A program made the translations under genes and the position numbers. Shown here in pieces: positions 1 through 8,127 of a DNA stretch of 64,000 bases. The notes below the pieces were generated by a model. It was not told where the DNA came from and did no database searches. It saw only the letters and a list, made by a program, of their open reading frames with translations. Source of the stretch: Streptomyces sp. NBC_00091 (GTDB lineage: Bacteria; Actinomycetota; Actinomycetes; Streptomycetales; Streptomycetaceae); contig NZ_JAPEMA010000001.1 in NCBI RefSeq assembly GCF_026343185.1, forward strand, positions 124,001 through 188,000, written 5' to 3'. How positions within the stretch are numbered: the stretch's first letter is position 1; every line of letters starts with the position of its first letter.

Positions 1-147
1 GAGTGCTCGCCGTAGCGGGCGACGAGGTCGGCGACGTGGTTGCCGACCATCCCGCCGAACCAGCGACACTGGTCACGGGCATGAACCAAGGCCTCGGCCG
101 AGTCGTCGGCCGTGATGTAGGCAGGGGCGGCCACGCAGATGGTGGAG
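1..147 (-). pseudogene. 5'-truncated paralogue of the F420-dependent LLM-class oxidoreductase
   Basis: On the minus strand these bases stay open and encode a segment matching the middle of the intact oxidoreductase at 1187-2185, including the shared stretches CVAAPAY and HARDQCRWFGGMVGNHVADL. It is not a recent copy: it carries about five extra residues (ITADDSAEALV where the intact gene has VGEDLA) and many base changes. The reading frame runs off the left edge, so the 3' half lies outside. The 5' half is missing because the homology stops exactly at the left terminus of the IS3-like element at 148. I infer a broken second gene of the same family, probably not translated from its own start. 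Confidence 0.75.
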
Positions 148-1076
148 TGACCCCCGGAATTCCGACACCTGGACGCTGGATGTTTGGTCATCCAGGGGAA
201 GTGATCCAAGGTGGCAAAGCGGAAGAACTACCCCGAAGAGTTCAAGCGGGACGCGGTGGACCTGGTTGGTACAAGAACAAGGAGGCACGGCAGGAGAAGG
301 CCGATGAGGAAGAGGTGCTGGCCTGCCGGATCAGGGCGATCCACACCGATTCTCGGGGATCCTACGGGGCCCTGCGGATCACCCGGAAACTCCGTGACCA
401 GGGGAACATGGTGAACCGCAAAGGATCACGCGGGAGCGTGAGATCGTCGGGATAACGCGACGGAAACCACGGTCGCTGACGAGACAGGACCGTACGGCGC
501 CGCCGGCACCGGACCTAATCCTGCGCAACTTCACCGCGCCGCTGCCCGGCTTGAAATTCGTCGGGGGACATCACCTGCCTGCCGACGACCGAGGGATGGC
601 TGTAGCTGGCGACGGTGATCGACCTGTGCACACGGGAGGTCGTGGGCTGGTCGATGGCCGACCACATGCGCACCGAGCTGGTCGCGGGGACGCCATCCGG
701 ATGGCCCATGCGGGCGGGCATACGGCGGGCAATGCGATCTTTCACTCGGATCGCGGGTCGCAATACACCTCAAAACAATTCCGTGCCCTGCTGGGCGAGT
801 TGGACATCCGACAGAGCGCCGGACGTACCGGCTCGTGCTTCGACAATGCCGCCGCGGAGAGCTTCTTCGCGGTCCTGAAAGCAGAGATCGGCACGACCGT
901 CTGGGAGTCCCGGGCGCAGGCTCGACAGGACGTTTTCCTGTGAATCGCGGAGCATTACAACCGGGAGCGGATCCACTCGACCATCGGCTACATCACGCCA
1001 TACCAGGCGAGGGTCCGCTGCCATCAACGGCTGGACCTCGCGGCATAAATCGGAAGTGTCGGGACCTGATGGGTCA
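148..1076. mobile_element. Decayed IS3-family insertion sequence
   Basis: The element is bounded by imperfect terminal inverted repeats. The left end begins TGACCCCCGGAATTCCGACA at 148, and the right end, read inward from 1076, begins TGACCCATCAGGTCCCGACA, with the shared outer TGACCC and inner CCGACAC. Between them lies a broken IS3-type transposase. The element is 929 bp, clearly shorter than the roughly 1.2-1.3 kb usual for IS3 members, because most of orfA and part of orfB are deleted. No convincing 3-4 bp target duplication is seen, and the left and right flanks do not rejoin into one gene. This suggests a deletion or recombination after insertion. Confidence 0.8.
211..1048 (+). pseudogene. 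IS3-type transposase remnant (orfA start fused to frameshifted orfB)
   Basis: The start encodes MAKRKNYPEEFKRDAVDLV, the typical N-terminus of an IS3 orfA helix-turn-helix protein. The frame then jumps into orfB sequence: KNKEARQEKADEE and IRAIHTDSRGSYGALRITRKL appear in another frame near 280-400. The DDE core fragments FHSDRGSQYTSKQFRALLG and the C-terminal FDNAAAESFFAVLKAEIG (around 740-890) follow, and the usual YNRERIHSTIGY tail appears near 955-990 beyond an in-frame stop. Several frameshifts, at least one internal stop and a deleted orfA/orfB junction mean no functional transposase can be made. Confidence 0.8.
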
Positions 1077-1186
1077 CTTCACCGGGCGAAAGACCCAGCC
1101 CCGGCATCTCCCCGTGCCCGCACGAGAGTCAGTGCCAACCTGCTGCGGGGCCAACCTCCCGGTCGGCCCCGTGCTACTCGCGGTAG

Positions 1187-2185
1187 TCAGCTGAACATCG
1201 GGATGATGTCGGATCCGTACGCGTCGATGGTCGCTTCCCGGGCGTCGTGCATGTTGTAGAGGGCGAACTGGTCGACGCCGAGATCCCGCAGGGCCCGGAG
1301 CTTCTCGATGTGGGCCTCGACCGGCCCCAGGAGGCAGAAGCGGTCCACGATCTCGTCCGGGACGAAGTCCGTCGACGGGTTCCCGGCGCGGCCGTGGTGG
1401 CTGTAGTCGTAGCCGTGGCGGGACTTGATGTACTCCGTCAGCTCCTCGGGAACCATCGAGGAGTGCTCCCCGTAACGGGAGACCAGATCAGCGACGTGGT
1501 TGCCGACCATCCCGCCGAACCACCTGCACTGGTCGCGGGCGTGGGCGAGATCCTCGCCCACGTACGCGGGGGCCGCCACGCAGATGGCGATCGTGTCCGG
1601 GTCACGGCCGGCTGCCACGGCGGCCTCGCGGACCGACTTGACCATCCACTCGGTGAGGTAGAGGTCGGCCAGTTGGAGGATGAACCCGTCCGCCTTCTGG
1701 CCGGCCAGGGCCAGCGCCTTGGGCCCGTACGCCGCCATCCACACGGGCAGCTTGCCCTCGCGGATCCACGGGATGCGGATCGGGTTGCCGTCGACGAGTG
1801 CCTCGCGGCCCTCGGCGAGGTCGCGGATGACGTCGATGGCCTCCCCGAGGCGGGCCAGGGTGTTGGGGGCCCGGCCGGCAACGCGCATGGCGGAGTCGCC
1901 GCGGCCGATGCCGCAGACGGTGCGGTTGCCGTACATGTCGTTGAGGGTGGCGAAGGTGGAGGCGGTGACCTCCCAGGTGCGGGTGCCCGGATTGGTGACC
2001 ATGGGGCCGACGTGGAGCTTCTGCGTGTTGGCCAGGATCTGGCTGTAGATGACGAACGGCTCCTGCCACAGCACGGCCGAGTCGAAGGTCCAGCCGTAGC
2101 GGAAGCCGTTGCGCTCGGCGCGTTTCATGAGGCTGACGACCTGGGAGGCCGGCGGGTCTGTCTGCAGGACGAGGCCGAAGTCCAT
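1187..2185 (-). CDS. LLM-class F420-dependent oxidoreductase (TIGR03842-like)
   Basis: 332-residue protein of the luciferase-like monooxygenase superfamily, the branch that usually uses reduced coenzyme F420 rather than FMN. Visible features are MDFGLVLQTDPPASQVV at the start, GPMVTNPGTRTWEVTAS, the GIGRGDSAMR loop after the third strand, and the central CRWFGGMVGNHVADLV. The length fits the single TIM-barrel domain. The ATG at 2185 has AAGGAG about eight bases upstream. It is the last gene of a four-gene minus-strand operon with dihydropyrimidinase, aminotransferase and nitrilase homologues, so a redox step on a pyrimidine- or hydantoin-like ring is plausible but inferred. A decayed paralogue lies at 1-147. 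Confidence 0.85.
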   Translation of the reverse strand: MDFGLVLQTDPPASQVVSLMKRAERNGFRYGWTFDSAVLWQEPFVIYSQILANTQKLHVGPMVTNPGTRTWEVTASTFATLNDMYGNRTVCGIGRGDSAMRVAGRAPNTLARLGEAIDVIRDLAEGREALVDGNPIRIPWIREGKLPVWMAAYGPKALALAGQKADGFILQLADLYLTEWMVKSVREAAVAAGRDPDTIAICVAAPAYVGEDLAHARDQCRWFGGMVGNHVADLVSRYGEHSSMVPEELTEYIKSRHGYDYSHHGRAGNPSTDFVPDEIVDRFCLLGPVEAHIEKLRALRDLGVDQFALYNMHDAREATIDAYGSDIIPMFS

Positions 2186-2209
2186 GGCGGCTCCTTGCTG
2201 CTTGCGGGC

Positions 2210-3610
2210 TTACAAGTACTGGCAGGTGGAGCGGGGGACGAAGGCGCCGTGGCCGGCCCGGCCGGTGTACTCGCGCCGGTCGATGACGAGTTCGCCGCGC
2301 GAGAGGACCGTGTCGACGCGTCCGGTGATCCGCTTGCCCTCGTACGCCGAGTAGTCCACGTTCATGTGGTGCGTCTCGGCGGAGATGACCTGCTCGGCGT
2401 GCGGATCGTAGAGGACGATGTCGGCGTCGGAGCCCGGCGCGATGGTGCCCTTTCGGGGGTAGAGGCCGAACATCCGGGCCGGGGCCGCGCAGGCGATCTC
2501 GATCCAGCGGCGGCGGCTGATGTGCCCGTCCAGGACGGCCTGGTGGAGGAGGTCCATACGGTTCTCCACGCCGGGAAGACCGTTCGGGATCTTGGAGAAG
2601 TCGCCCCTGCCCAGCTCCTTCTGGCCCCGGAAGCAGAAGGGGCAGTGGTCGGTGGATACCACCTGGAGGTCGTTCGTGCGCAGGCCCCGCCACAGCGCCG
2701 CCTGGTGCTCGCGGGGACGCAGCGGGGTGGAGCAGACGTACTTGGCGCCCTGGAAGTCCGGCTCCGCCAGGTTGTCCGTGGAGAGGAAGAGGTACTGCGG
2801 GCAGGTCTCCCCGAAGACCGGCAGGCCCTTGTCCCGGGCGGCGGCCAGCTCGGCCACCGCCTCCTGCGCCGAGACGTGGACCACGTACAGCGGGGAGCCG
2901 GCGACCCGGGCGAGCTGGATGGCGCGGTGGGTGGCCTCGGCCTCCAGGAGCACCTTGCGGACCTCGCCGTGGTGGCGGGGGTCGGTCTCCCCGCGTGCCA
3001 GGGCCTGTTCGACGAGGACGTCGATGGCGATGCCGTTCTCGGCGTGCATCATGATCAGCCCGCCGTTGCCGGAGGCCCGCTGCATGGCCCGCAGGATCTG
3101 CCCGTCGTCGCTGTAGAAGACGCCGGGGTAGGCCATGAACAGCTTGAAGGAGGTGACCCCTTCCCCGACGAGGAGGTCCATCTCCTTCAGGGTCCCCTCG
3201 TTGACGTCCGAGAGGATCATGTGGAAGGCGTAGTCGACGGCGCAGTTGCCGTCGGCCTTGTCGTACCAGGTGTCGAGCCCCTCGCGCAGGGAGCGGCCCA
3301 CGCCCTGCACGGCGAAGTCGACGATGGTGGTGGTGCCTCCCCAGGCGGCGGCGCGGGTGCCGGTCTCGAAGGTGTCCGAGGCGGCGGTGCCGCCGAAGGG
3401 GAGTTCCATGTGGGTGTGCGCGTCGACCCCGCCGGGGATGACGTACTTGCCGCTCGCGTCGATCGTACGGTCGGCCGTCCAGGCTTCGGCGGCGGCCGAG
3501 CCGTGCGCGGCGAGGGCCGCCACCCGGCCGTCCTCGATCAGGACGTCCGCGTGGAGCTCGTCGGCGGCCGTGACGACCAGGCCGCCGCTGATCAGCGTAC
3601 GGATGCTCAT
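2210..3610 (-). CDS. hydA: D-hydantoinase / dihydropyrimidinase
   Basis: 466-residue cytosolic amidohydrolase-superfamily enzyme that opens cyclic ureides (dihydrouracil, hydantoins) to N-carbamoyl amino acids. The binuclear zinc site is visible: VDAHTHMELPFGG (HxH), SFKLFMAYPG (lysine to be carboxylated), MMHAENG, PLYVVHVSAQEA (metal His) and the catalytic STDHCPF aspartate. Length and motif order match bacterial hydantoinases. The ATG at 3610 follows AGGGGGA. It sits 24 bp upstream of the F420-dependent oxidoreductase and 10 bp downstream of the aminotransferase, consistent with one transcript. Ring size and natural substrate cannot be read from sequence, so allantoin-like activity is less likely because a dedicated allantoinase exists at 36109-37452. 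Confidence 0.92.
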   Translation of the reverse strand: MSIRTLISGGLVVTAADELHADVLIEDGRVAALAAHGSAAAEAWTADRTIDASGKYVIPGGVDAHTHMELPFGGTAASDTFETGTRAAAWGGTTTIVDFAVQGVGRSLREGLDTWYDKADGNCAVDYAFHMILSDVNEGTLKEMDLLVGEGVTSFKLFMAYPGVFYSDDGQILRAMQRASGNGGLIMMHAENGIAIDVLVEQALARGETDPRHHGEVRKVLLEAEATHRAIQLARVAGSPLYVVHVSAQEAVAELAAARDKGLPVFGETCPQYLFLSTDNLAEPDFQGAKYVCSTPLRPREHQAALWRGLRTNDLQVVSTDHCPFCFRGQKELGRGDFSKIPNGLPGVENRMDLLHQAVLDGHISRRRWIEIACAAPARMFGLYPRKGTIAPGSDADIVLYDPHAEQVISAETHHMNVDYSAYEGKRITGRVDTVLSRGELVIDRREYTGRAGHGAFVPRSTCQYL

Positions 3611-3620
3611 GTGCGTCCCC

Positions 3621-4916
3621 CTACTGGATGCTGCGGAGCGCCTGTTCGAGGATCTCGGCGCCCTCTTCCGCCTCGGCGACGGTGAGGGACAGCGGCGGCG
3701 CGATGCGCAGCACGCTGGTGTCGTGCCCGCCGCCCTTGCCGAGCAGCAGCCCGCCCGCGCGGGCGGCCTCCAGTACGGCGGCGGCCGCCTCGGGGTCGGC
3801 CCGGTCGGTGCCCGGCTTGGTCAGTTCCACTCCGGCCATCAGGCCCCGGCCGCGGACCTCCCGTACGGCGGGCACGGCGGCGGTGATGGCGCGCAGCCGC
3901 TCCAGGAGCAGGCCGCCGACGCGCCGGGCGTTGCCCTGGAGGTCGTGCTCCAGCAGGTATCCGAGGTTCGCGAGGCCGGCCGCCATGGTGACCGGGGAGC
4001 CGCCGAAGGTGGAGATGGAGTTGGAGTCGAGGCAGTTCATCACCTCGGCGCGGGCCACGACCCCGCCGATGGACATGCCGTTGCCGATGCCCTTGGCGAA
4101 GGTGAGGATGTCCGGCGGGCCGCTGCGGGCGTGGGCCTGCCAGCCCCAGAAGTTGTCGCCGGTACGGCCCCAGCCGGTCTGCACCTCGTCGCTGATCCAC
4201 AGGATGCCGTGCCGGTCGAGGACCTCGCGGAAGGCGGCGTACAGCCCGTCGGGCGGTGAGGTGAACCCGCCGACGCCCTGGATCGGTTCGGCGATGAGCG
4301 CGGCCACTCCCCCGCGCGCCTGGCCCAGGACGTCCTCGAGGTCCGCGACGGCCGCGGCGGTGAAGGCGGTGTCGTCGAGGTGGGCGAAGGGGCCCCGGGT
4401 ACGGACGGCGCCGTGCACGTAGTACGTCTGGAGCGGCGAGAGGCTGGTCGGGGACCAGCTCCGGTTGCCAGTGATCGAGACGGTGGAGAAGGACCGGCCG
4501 TGGTAGCTGTTGCGCATCGCCAGGATCTGGTTGGAGCGGCGGTACGTGGTCGCGAGCAGCAGGGCGGTGTCGTTGGCCTCGGTCCCGGAGGTGGTGAAGA
4601 AGACCCGGGCGTCGGGGATGCCGGACAGGGCGGCGACCCGCTCGGCCAGCTCGACCATGGGCCGGTTGAGGTAGAGGGTGGAGGAGTGGATGATCCGCCC
4701 GGCCTGTTCGGAGACGGCCTTGGTGACCTCGGGCAGGGCGTGGGCGGTCATCGTGGTGAGGATGCCGCCGAAGAAGTCGAGGTAGCGGTTGCCCTCGGCG
4801 TCCCAGACGTGGCGGCCCTCGCCGTGGGTGAGCTCGATGGGGCGGTCGTAGTAGAGCGCGAGCCAGTCGGGCAGGACGGTGCGGTGGCGGCTGTGCAGCG
4901 GAATGGGGTTGGTCAC
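3621..4916 (-). CDS. Class III aminotransferase (PLP), omega-amino acid type
   Basis: 431-residue PLP enzyme of the class III family. It carries TSGTEANDTALLLATTYR for cofactor phosphate binding, WISDEVQTGWGRTG with the PLP-contacting aspartate, and TFAKGIGNGMSIGGVV with the Schiff-base lysine. The start is taken as the GTG at 4916, which overlaps the nitrilase stop codon as GTGA; a longer frame reaches 5189 but is an overlap shadow of the nitrilase. The closest functional class is probably beta-alanine/3-aminoisobutyrate or alanine-glyoxylate type aminotransferases. That would let it take the amino acid released by the hydantoinase-nitrilase pair to a semialdehyde. This substrate is inferred from the operon, not shown by sequence. 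Confidence 0.9.
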   Translation of the reverse strand: MTNPIPLHSRHRTVLPDWLALYYDRPIELTHGEGRHVWDAEGNRYLDFFGGILTTMTAHALPEVTKAVSEQAGRIIHSSTLYLNRPMVELAERVAALSGIPDARVFFTTSGTEANDTALLLATTYRRSNQILAMRNSYHGRSFSTVSITGNRSWSPTSLSPLQTYYVHGAVRTRGPFAHLDDTAFTAAAVADLEDVLGQARGGVAALIAEPIQGVGGFTSPPDGLYAAFREVLDRHGILWISDEVQTGWGRTGDNFWGWQAHARSGPPDILTFAKGIGNGMSIGGVVARAEVMNCLDSNSISTFGGSPVTMAAGLANLGYLLEHDLQGNARRVGGLLLERLRAITAAVPAVREVRGRGLMAGVELTKPGTDRADPEAAAAVLEAARAGGLLLGKGGGHDTSVLRIAPPLSLTVAEAEEGAEILEQALRSIQ

Positions 4917-5755
4917 GGCTGTACGAGTCCTCCGTAGGCGTCGGGGCGGCGGTCGCGGTAGAAGGCCCACTGGTCGCGGACCTCCTTGATCAGGTCGAAG
5001 TCCAGGTCCCGGACGAGGAGTTCCTCCTCCTTGTCGCTGGCCACCTCTCCGACGAACTGGCCGCGCGGGTCGACGAAGTAGCTGGTTCCGTAGAAGTCGT
5101 TGTCCCCGTACTCCTCCTGGCCGACGCGGTTGATGGCGGCGACGAAGTACTCGTTGGCGACGGCGGACGCGGGCTGTTCCAGCTGCCACAGGTACGCGGA
5201 CAGGCCGCGGGAGGTGGCGGACGGGTTGTAGACCAGCTGGGCGCCGGCCAGGCCGAGTTGGCGCCAGCCCTCGGGGAAGTGGCGGTCGTAGCAGATGTAG
5301 ACGCCGACCCTGCCGACGGCGGTGTCGAAGACGGGCCAGCCGAGGTTGCCGGGGCGGAAGTAGAACTTCTCCCAGAAGCCCTTGACCTGGGGGATGTGAT
5401 GCTTGCGGTACTTGCCGAGGTAGCTGCCGTCGGCGTCGATGACGGCGGCGGTGTTGTAGTAGAAGCCCTCGCTCTCCAGCTCGAAGACCGGGACCACGAT
5501 CACCATCCCGGTCTCCCGGGCCAGGTCCTGCATCCGCCGGACGGTGGGGCCGTCGGGGACGGGCTCGGCCCAGCGGTAGTGCTCGGGCTCCTGGACCTGG
5601 CAGAAGTAGGGGGCGTTGAACACCTCCTGGAAGCCGATGATCTGCGCGCCCTGGGCGGCCGCCCGGCGGGCGTGCGCCTCGTGCTTGGCGATCATCGACT
5701 CGGTGTCTCCGGTCCAGGTGGCCTGGACGAGTGCGGCGCGGACGACTTGGGCCAT
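4913..5755 (-). CDS. Nitrilase-superfamily N-carbamoyl amino acid amidohydrolase (beta-ureidopropionase-like)
   Basis: 280-residue carbon-nitrogen hydrolase. The catalytic triad is visible: Glu in GFQEVFNAPYF, Lys in KYRKHHIPQVKGFW and Cys in VYICYDRHFPEGWR. These enzymes release CO2 and ammonia from N-carbamoyl beta- or alpha-amino acids, the step after hydantoinase. The ATG at 5755 is preferred over an upstream in-frame start at 5794 because GAGGAG lies seven bases before it. It is first in the operon, and its stop overlaps the GTG of the aminotransferase. A 25-bp inverted repeat lies just upstream at 5787-5811. Confidence 0.92.
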   Translation of the reverse strand: MAQVVRAALVQATWTGDTESMIAKHEAHARRAAAQGAQIIGFQEVFNAPYFCQVQEPEHYRWAEPVPDGPTVRRMQDLARETGMVIVVPVFELESEGFYYNTAAVIDADGSYLGKYRKHHIPQVKGFWEKFYFRPGNLGWPVFDTAVGRVGVYICYDRHFPEGWRQLGLAGAQLVYNPSATSRGLSAYLWQLEQPASAVANEYFVAAINRVGQEEYGDNDFYGTSYFVDPRGQFVGEVASDKEEELLVRDLDFDLIKEVRDQWAFYRDRRPDAYGGLVQP

Positions 5756-5786
5756 GAGCTGCTCCTCGCGACGGGAACGCCGGCTT

Positions 5787-5811
5787 CTACGCACGTAGAC
5801 GGTGTGCGTAG
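5787..5811. promoter_or_regulatory. Inverted repeat upstream of the nitrilase operon, candidate operator
   Basis: CTACGCAC at 5787-5794 and GTGCGTAG at 5804-5811 are perfect 8-bp arms separated by nine bases. The repeat ends 32 bases upstream of the nitrilase start, where a repressor of the four-gene operon would bind. No regulator gene is adjacent, so the protein is unknown. Confidence 0.45.
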
Positions 5812-5922
5812 GGAGTCGAAGGTAGGCCCCGTCACAGCGCGGGGCAAGACCACCTTGCGCGGTTGGAGTAGTCGATCACGTTACGTCGGCACGTGGTCGT
5901 TTGCGGTCAGCGGACGGGCGGT

Positions 5923-7500
5923 TCAGGCCACCGCGATTCCCGCCACCCGGAGGGCGTGCGCCAGATCGCGGTGCCGGGTCCCGGACAGGGCGCGGGCCGC
6001 GCGCAGCAGCCGGGGGGCGAACCAGTGCGGGTCCCGGCGGGCCAGGCCGGCCGCCTCCTCGGCGGTGCGCAGCCTGACGAAGGCGCCGAGCAGGGCCTGG
6101 GCCTCGCGGTCCCGGCCGGCGTCGCCGAGGGCGAGGGCGGCTTCGGCCACCTCGGCGGCCGGGCGGGCCACCCCTTGGCGCAGCAGCCCGTCGCAGTCGG
6201 CCTCCCGGCCCGCCTCGCCGAGGGCGGCGGCGGCCGCGGCGAGCCGGTCGGGCGGGAGCGAGGCCGCCTCCCACAGCAGGGTGGCCCAGTCGGCGGCCAG
6301 TCCCGCGCGGCCGAGTTCGGCGGCGAGGCCGGGCAGTTCGGCGGCGGGCCAGGCGGCGGCCTCGCAGAGCAGGGCGTGCGCCTCCCCGCTGCGGCCCTGG
6401 GCCCGCAGGGCGAGCAGCTCGGCGACGAAGCGCCCGCGCGGGGCGGCCCCCGGAGCCCCGGCGGGGGTGCCCCACACGGAGGCGTCCCCGGCCGCCGGGT
6501 CGGCGGGGGCGGAGGCGGAGGCGGAGGCGGAGGCGGAGGCGGGGTCGGGGCCGGGGCCGGGGGCGGGGGCCGAGGCGGAGGCGGGGTCGGAGGCCGGGCC
6601 GCCGGCGCCGGGGGCGGCCGGGTCGGCGTACCGCGCCCGGTCCGGCGCCGCAGCGGCGGTCGCGGGCCGGGCGGGGGCCGCGTGCGCGGGGGCCGTGGCC
6701 GGGCCGGTGCCGTGGGGGCGGTCCGGCGGGGCCGGAGCTGTGGCGGTGGCGGCCGGCACGCCGCGGTTCCGGCCCCGGACGCCCGTGCGGGTGCCCGGCG
6801 GTGTCCGGTCGGTGGCCAGGTGGCCGAAGCGGGCGCCGCGCGGGGGCGGCACGGGCAGCTCCGGGGCGGCTCCGTCCGGGGCGGGCGGCGGGGTCACGGC
6901 CGCCGCCGTGCCCGCGTACCGGGCGCCCCCGGCACGCCGGGCCCCGCGCAGCCACCGGCCCTCCCGCTGGGCCGGCACGGCCGGCAGGGGCTCCGGCCGC
7001 GGCTCGGGCGGCAGCGCCGCCAGCCGGGCCGCCAGGTCCGCGCACCGCGCGGCGGCGCGCGCCGCGTCGTCCCGGGTCCAGGCCAGCTCCCGGGCCAGCG
7101 CGGCCGCCTGCGCCGGGTCGGCGGTACCGCCGAGCCGGGCGGTCAGGGTCCGCAGCGCCTCCTCCGAGACGGCCCGCTGCCGGGCGGCCGCGGCGAGCAG
7201 GGTCCGTACCTCCTGCGCCCCGCCCGGCATCGCGTCCCACGCGGCGACGGCGGCGGCCCGCAGCGAGGCCGCGTACTCGGCCTCGCCCGCCGTGTTCCCG
7301 GGCGCTCCCGGCAGGTCCCCGAGCAGTGACTCCAGCACGTCCCACGGCGGCATCGCGACCCCGTCGAGGCAGGCGCGCATCCCCTCCGGATCCCGCCGCA
7401 GGAACTCTCCGTACCAGCCGGCTCCGGGATCCAGTCTCTGCGTCAACCCCCGCAGGTAGTCCGTGAGTTGCCCGATCACCAGCGCAGTCGGCGTCTCCAT
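5923..7500 (-). CDS. Alanine/proline-rich hypothetical protein with helical repeats
   Basis: 525 residues, function not recognised. The N-terminal 60 residues (WYGEFLRRDPEGMRACLDG, then VLESLLGDL) look like a small helical domain also seen fused to various Streptomyces hypothetical proteins. A proline/alanine-rich low-complexity linker of about 150 residues follows, including an (AS)n run encoded by a hexanucleotide repeat. The C-terminal third is a series of short helical pairs (REAQALLGAFVRLRTAEEAA, GREADCDGLLRQGV) resembling TPR- or PPR-like units. Composition is extreme but codon use is normal for the window. I chose the ATG at 7500; an in-frame GTG lies 18 bases upstream at 7518, and neither has a strong ribosome site. 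It is a single gene, apparently not co-transcribed with the catabolic operon. Confidence 0.7.
   Translation of the reverse strand: METPTALVIGQLTDYLRGLTQRLDPGAGWYGEFLRRDPEGMRACLDGVAMPPWDVLESLLGDLPGAPGNTAGEAEYAASLRAAAVAAWDAMPGGAQEVRTLLAAAARQRAVSEEALRTLTARLGGTADPAQAAALARELAWTRDDAARAAARCADLAARLAALPPEPRPEPLPAVPAQREGRWLRGARRAGGARYAGTAAAVTPPPAPDGAAPELPVPPPRGARFGHLATDRTPPGTRTGVRGRNRGVPAATATAPAPPDRPHGTGPATAPAHAAPARPATAAAAPDRARYADPAAPGAGGPASDPASASAPAPGPGPDPASASASASASAPADPAAGDASVWGTPAGAPGAAPRGRFVAELLALRAQGRSGEAHALLCEAAAWPAAELPGLAAELGRAGLAADWATLLWEAASLPPDRLAAAAAALGEAGREADCDGLLRQGVARPAAEVAEAALALGDAGRDREAQALLGAFVRLRTAEEAAGLARRDPHWFAPRLLRAARALSGTRHRDLAHALRVAGIAVA
6511..6540. repeat. Hexanucleotide microsatellite (GGAGGC)x5
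   Basis: Five uninterrupted GGAGGC units on the plus strand encode alternating Ala-Ser on the minus strand in the linker of the protein at 5923-7500. Copy-number change would lengthen or shorten the linker without breaking the frame. Confidence 0.9.
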
Positions 7501-7523
7501 GGACGCATTGCATCCCACCCGTG

Positions 7524-7691
7524 TTACGGGCGGGCTACGGGAGCCTCAAACCTTGACGGCGAACCCGCGTCCACGGCGGCCGGGGCCAGGGCTCCGGCCC
7601 GGCCCCCGGGGGTGGTGCAGGCAGCGGCCAGCAGCCCGGCCGCGAGGAGGGCGCCGAGGAGTGCGAGACCGAGTCGCTTCGATGCGTTCAT
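7524..7691 (-). CDS. Small putative lipoprotein
   Basis: 55-residue product starting MNASKRLGLALLGALLAAGLLAAAC: a short basic N-region, a hydrophobic core and a lipobox-like LAAAC cysteine, followed by about 30 small or polar residues. GGTGAGG lies about 12 bases before the ATG at 7691; a longer frame starting at 7796 has no support. It lies between the helical-repeat protein and the XRE regulator, in the same direction as both. If real it would be a surface-anchored peptide of unknown role. Its shortness and high GC mean chance coding cannot be excluded. Confidence 0.5.
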   Translation of the reverse strand: MNASKRLGLALLGALLAAGLLAAACTTPGGRAGALAPAAVDAGSPSRFEAPVARP

Positions 7692-7811
7692 GGCTGACAC
7701 GACCTCACCTGTGCCCCGGAGACCGCCGCCCGCACCGCCGGTTGCGCCGTTCGGCCGCCGGACACGCCCCTCAGGCGGGCGTCCTCGGGCGGGCATCCAC
7801 GGCGGGCGCCC

Positions 7812-8063
7812 TCAGACGGGCACGAGGGCGCAGCGCCGCATGACCTCGTCCAGGGAGAGCCCGAGGACCCCGGCCAGGGCGGCGACCGTGAAGAAGGCGG
7901 GGGTGGGCGCCCGGCCGGTCTCGATCTTGCGAAGGGTCTCGGCGGAGAGCCCGGCGCCGGCCGCGACCTCGACCATGCTGCGGCCGGCGCGCGCCTCGCG
8001 CAGCAGTGCGCCCAGGCGCTCGCCGCGCTCGCGCTCTTCGGGTGTCAGGGGGGTACGGACCAT
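7812..8063 (-). CDS. XRE-family transcriptional regulator
   Basis: 83-residue protein that is little more than one Cro/C1-type helix-turn-helix: LGALLREARAGRSMVEVAAGAGLSAETLRKIETGRAPTPAF. Here VEVAAGAGLS and ETLRKIETGR form the two helices. GGATGGAG lies just before the ATG. It is transcribed away from the methionine aminopeptidase at 8128, and the 64-bp gap between them is filled by a long palindrome, so it most likely represses itself and the aminopeptidase. No effector domain is present, so the signal it senses is not evident. Confidence 0.85.
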   Translation of the reverse strand: MVRTPLTPEERERGERLGALLREARAGRSMVEVAAGAGLSAETLRKIETGRAPTPAFFTVAALAGVLGLSLDEVMRRCALVPV

Positions 8064-8084
8064 GACTCCATCCTACCCCGTCGC

Positions 8085-8126
8085 CCAATAACTATCCCGG
8101 TAAAGTTATACCGGTATAGTTATTGG
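8085..8126. promoter_or_regulatory. Palindromic operator between the XRE gene and map; possible leaderless promoter
   Basis: CCAATAACTAT (8085-8095) and ATAGTTATTGG (8116-8126) are perfect 11-bp arms. Inside them CCCGGTAAA and TATACCGG form a second imperfect dyad. The region is strikingly AT-rich for this genome. The right arm contains a -10-like TATAGT ending at 8120, and the map ATG begins at 8128 with no Shine-Dalgarno, so map may be translated from a leaderless mRNA. Confidence 0.65.
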
Positions 8127-8127
8127 C

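Noticed and set aside
1247..3685. Open frame of about 800 codons opposite the oxidoreductase and hydantoinase
   Set aside because: Antisense shadow of two well-supported enzymes, with Val/Gly/Asp-rich nonsense composition.
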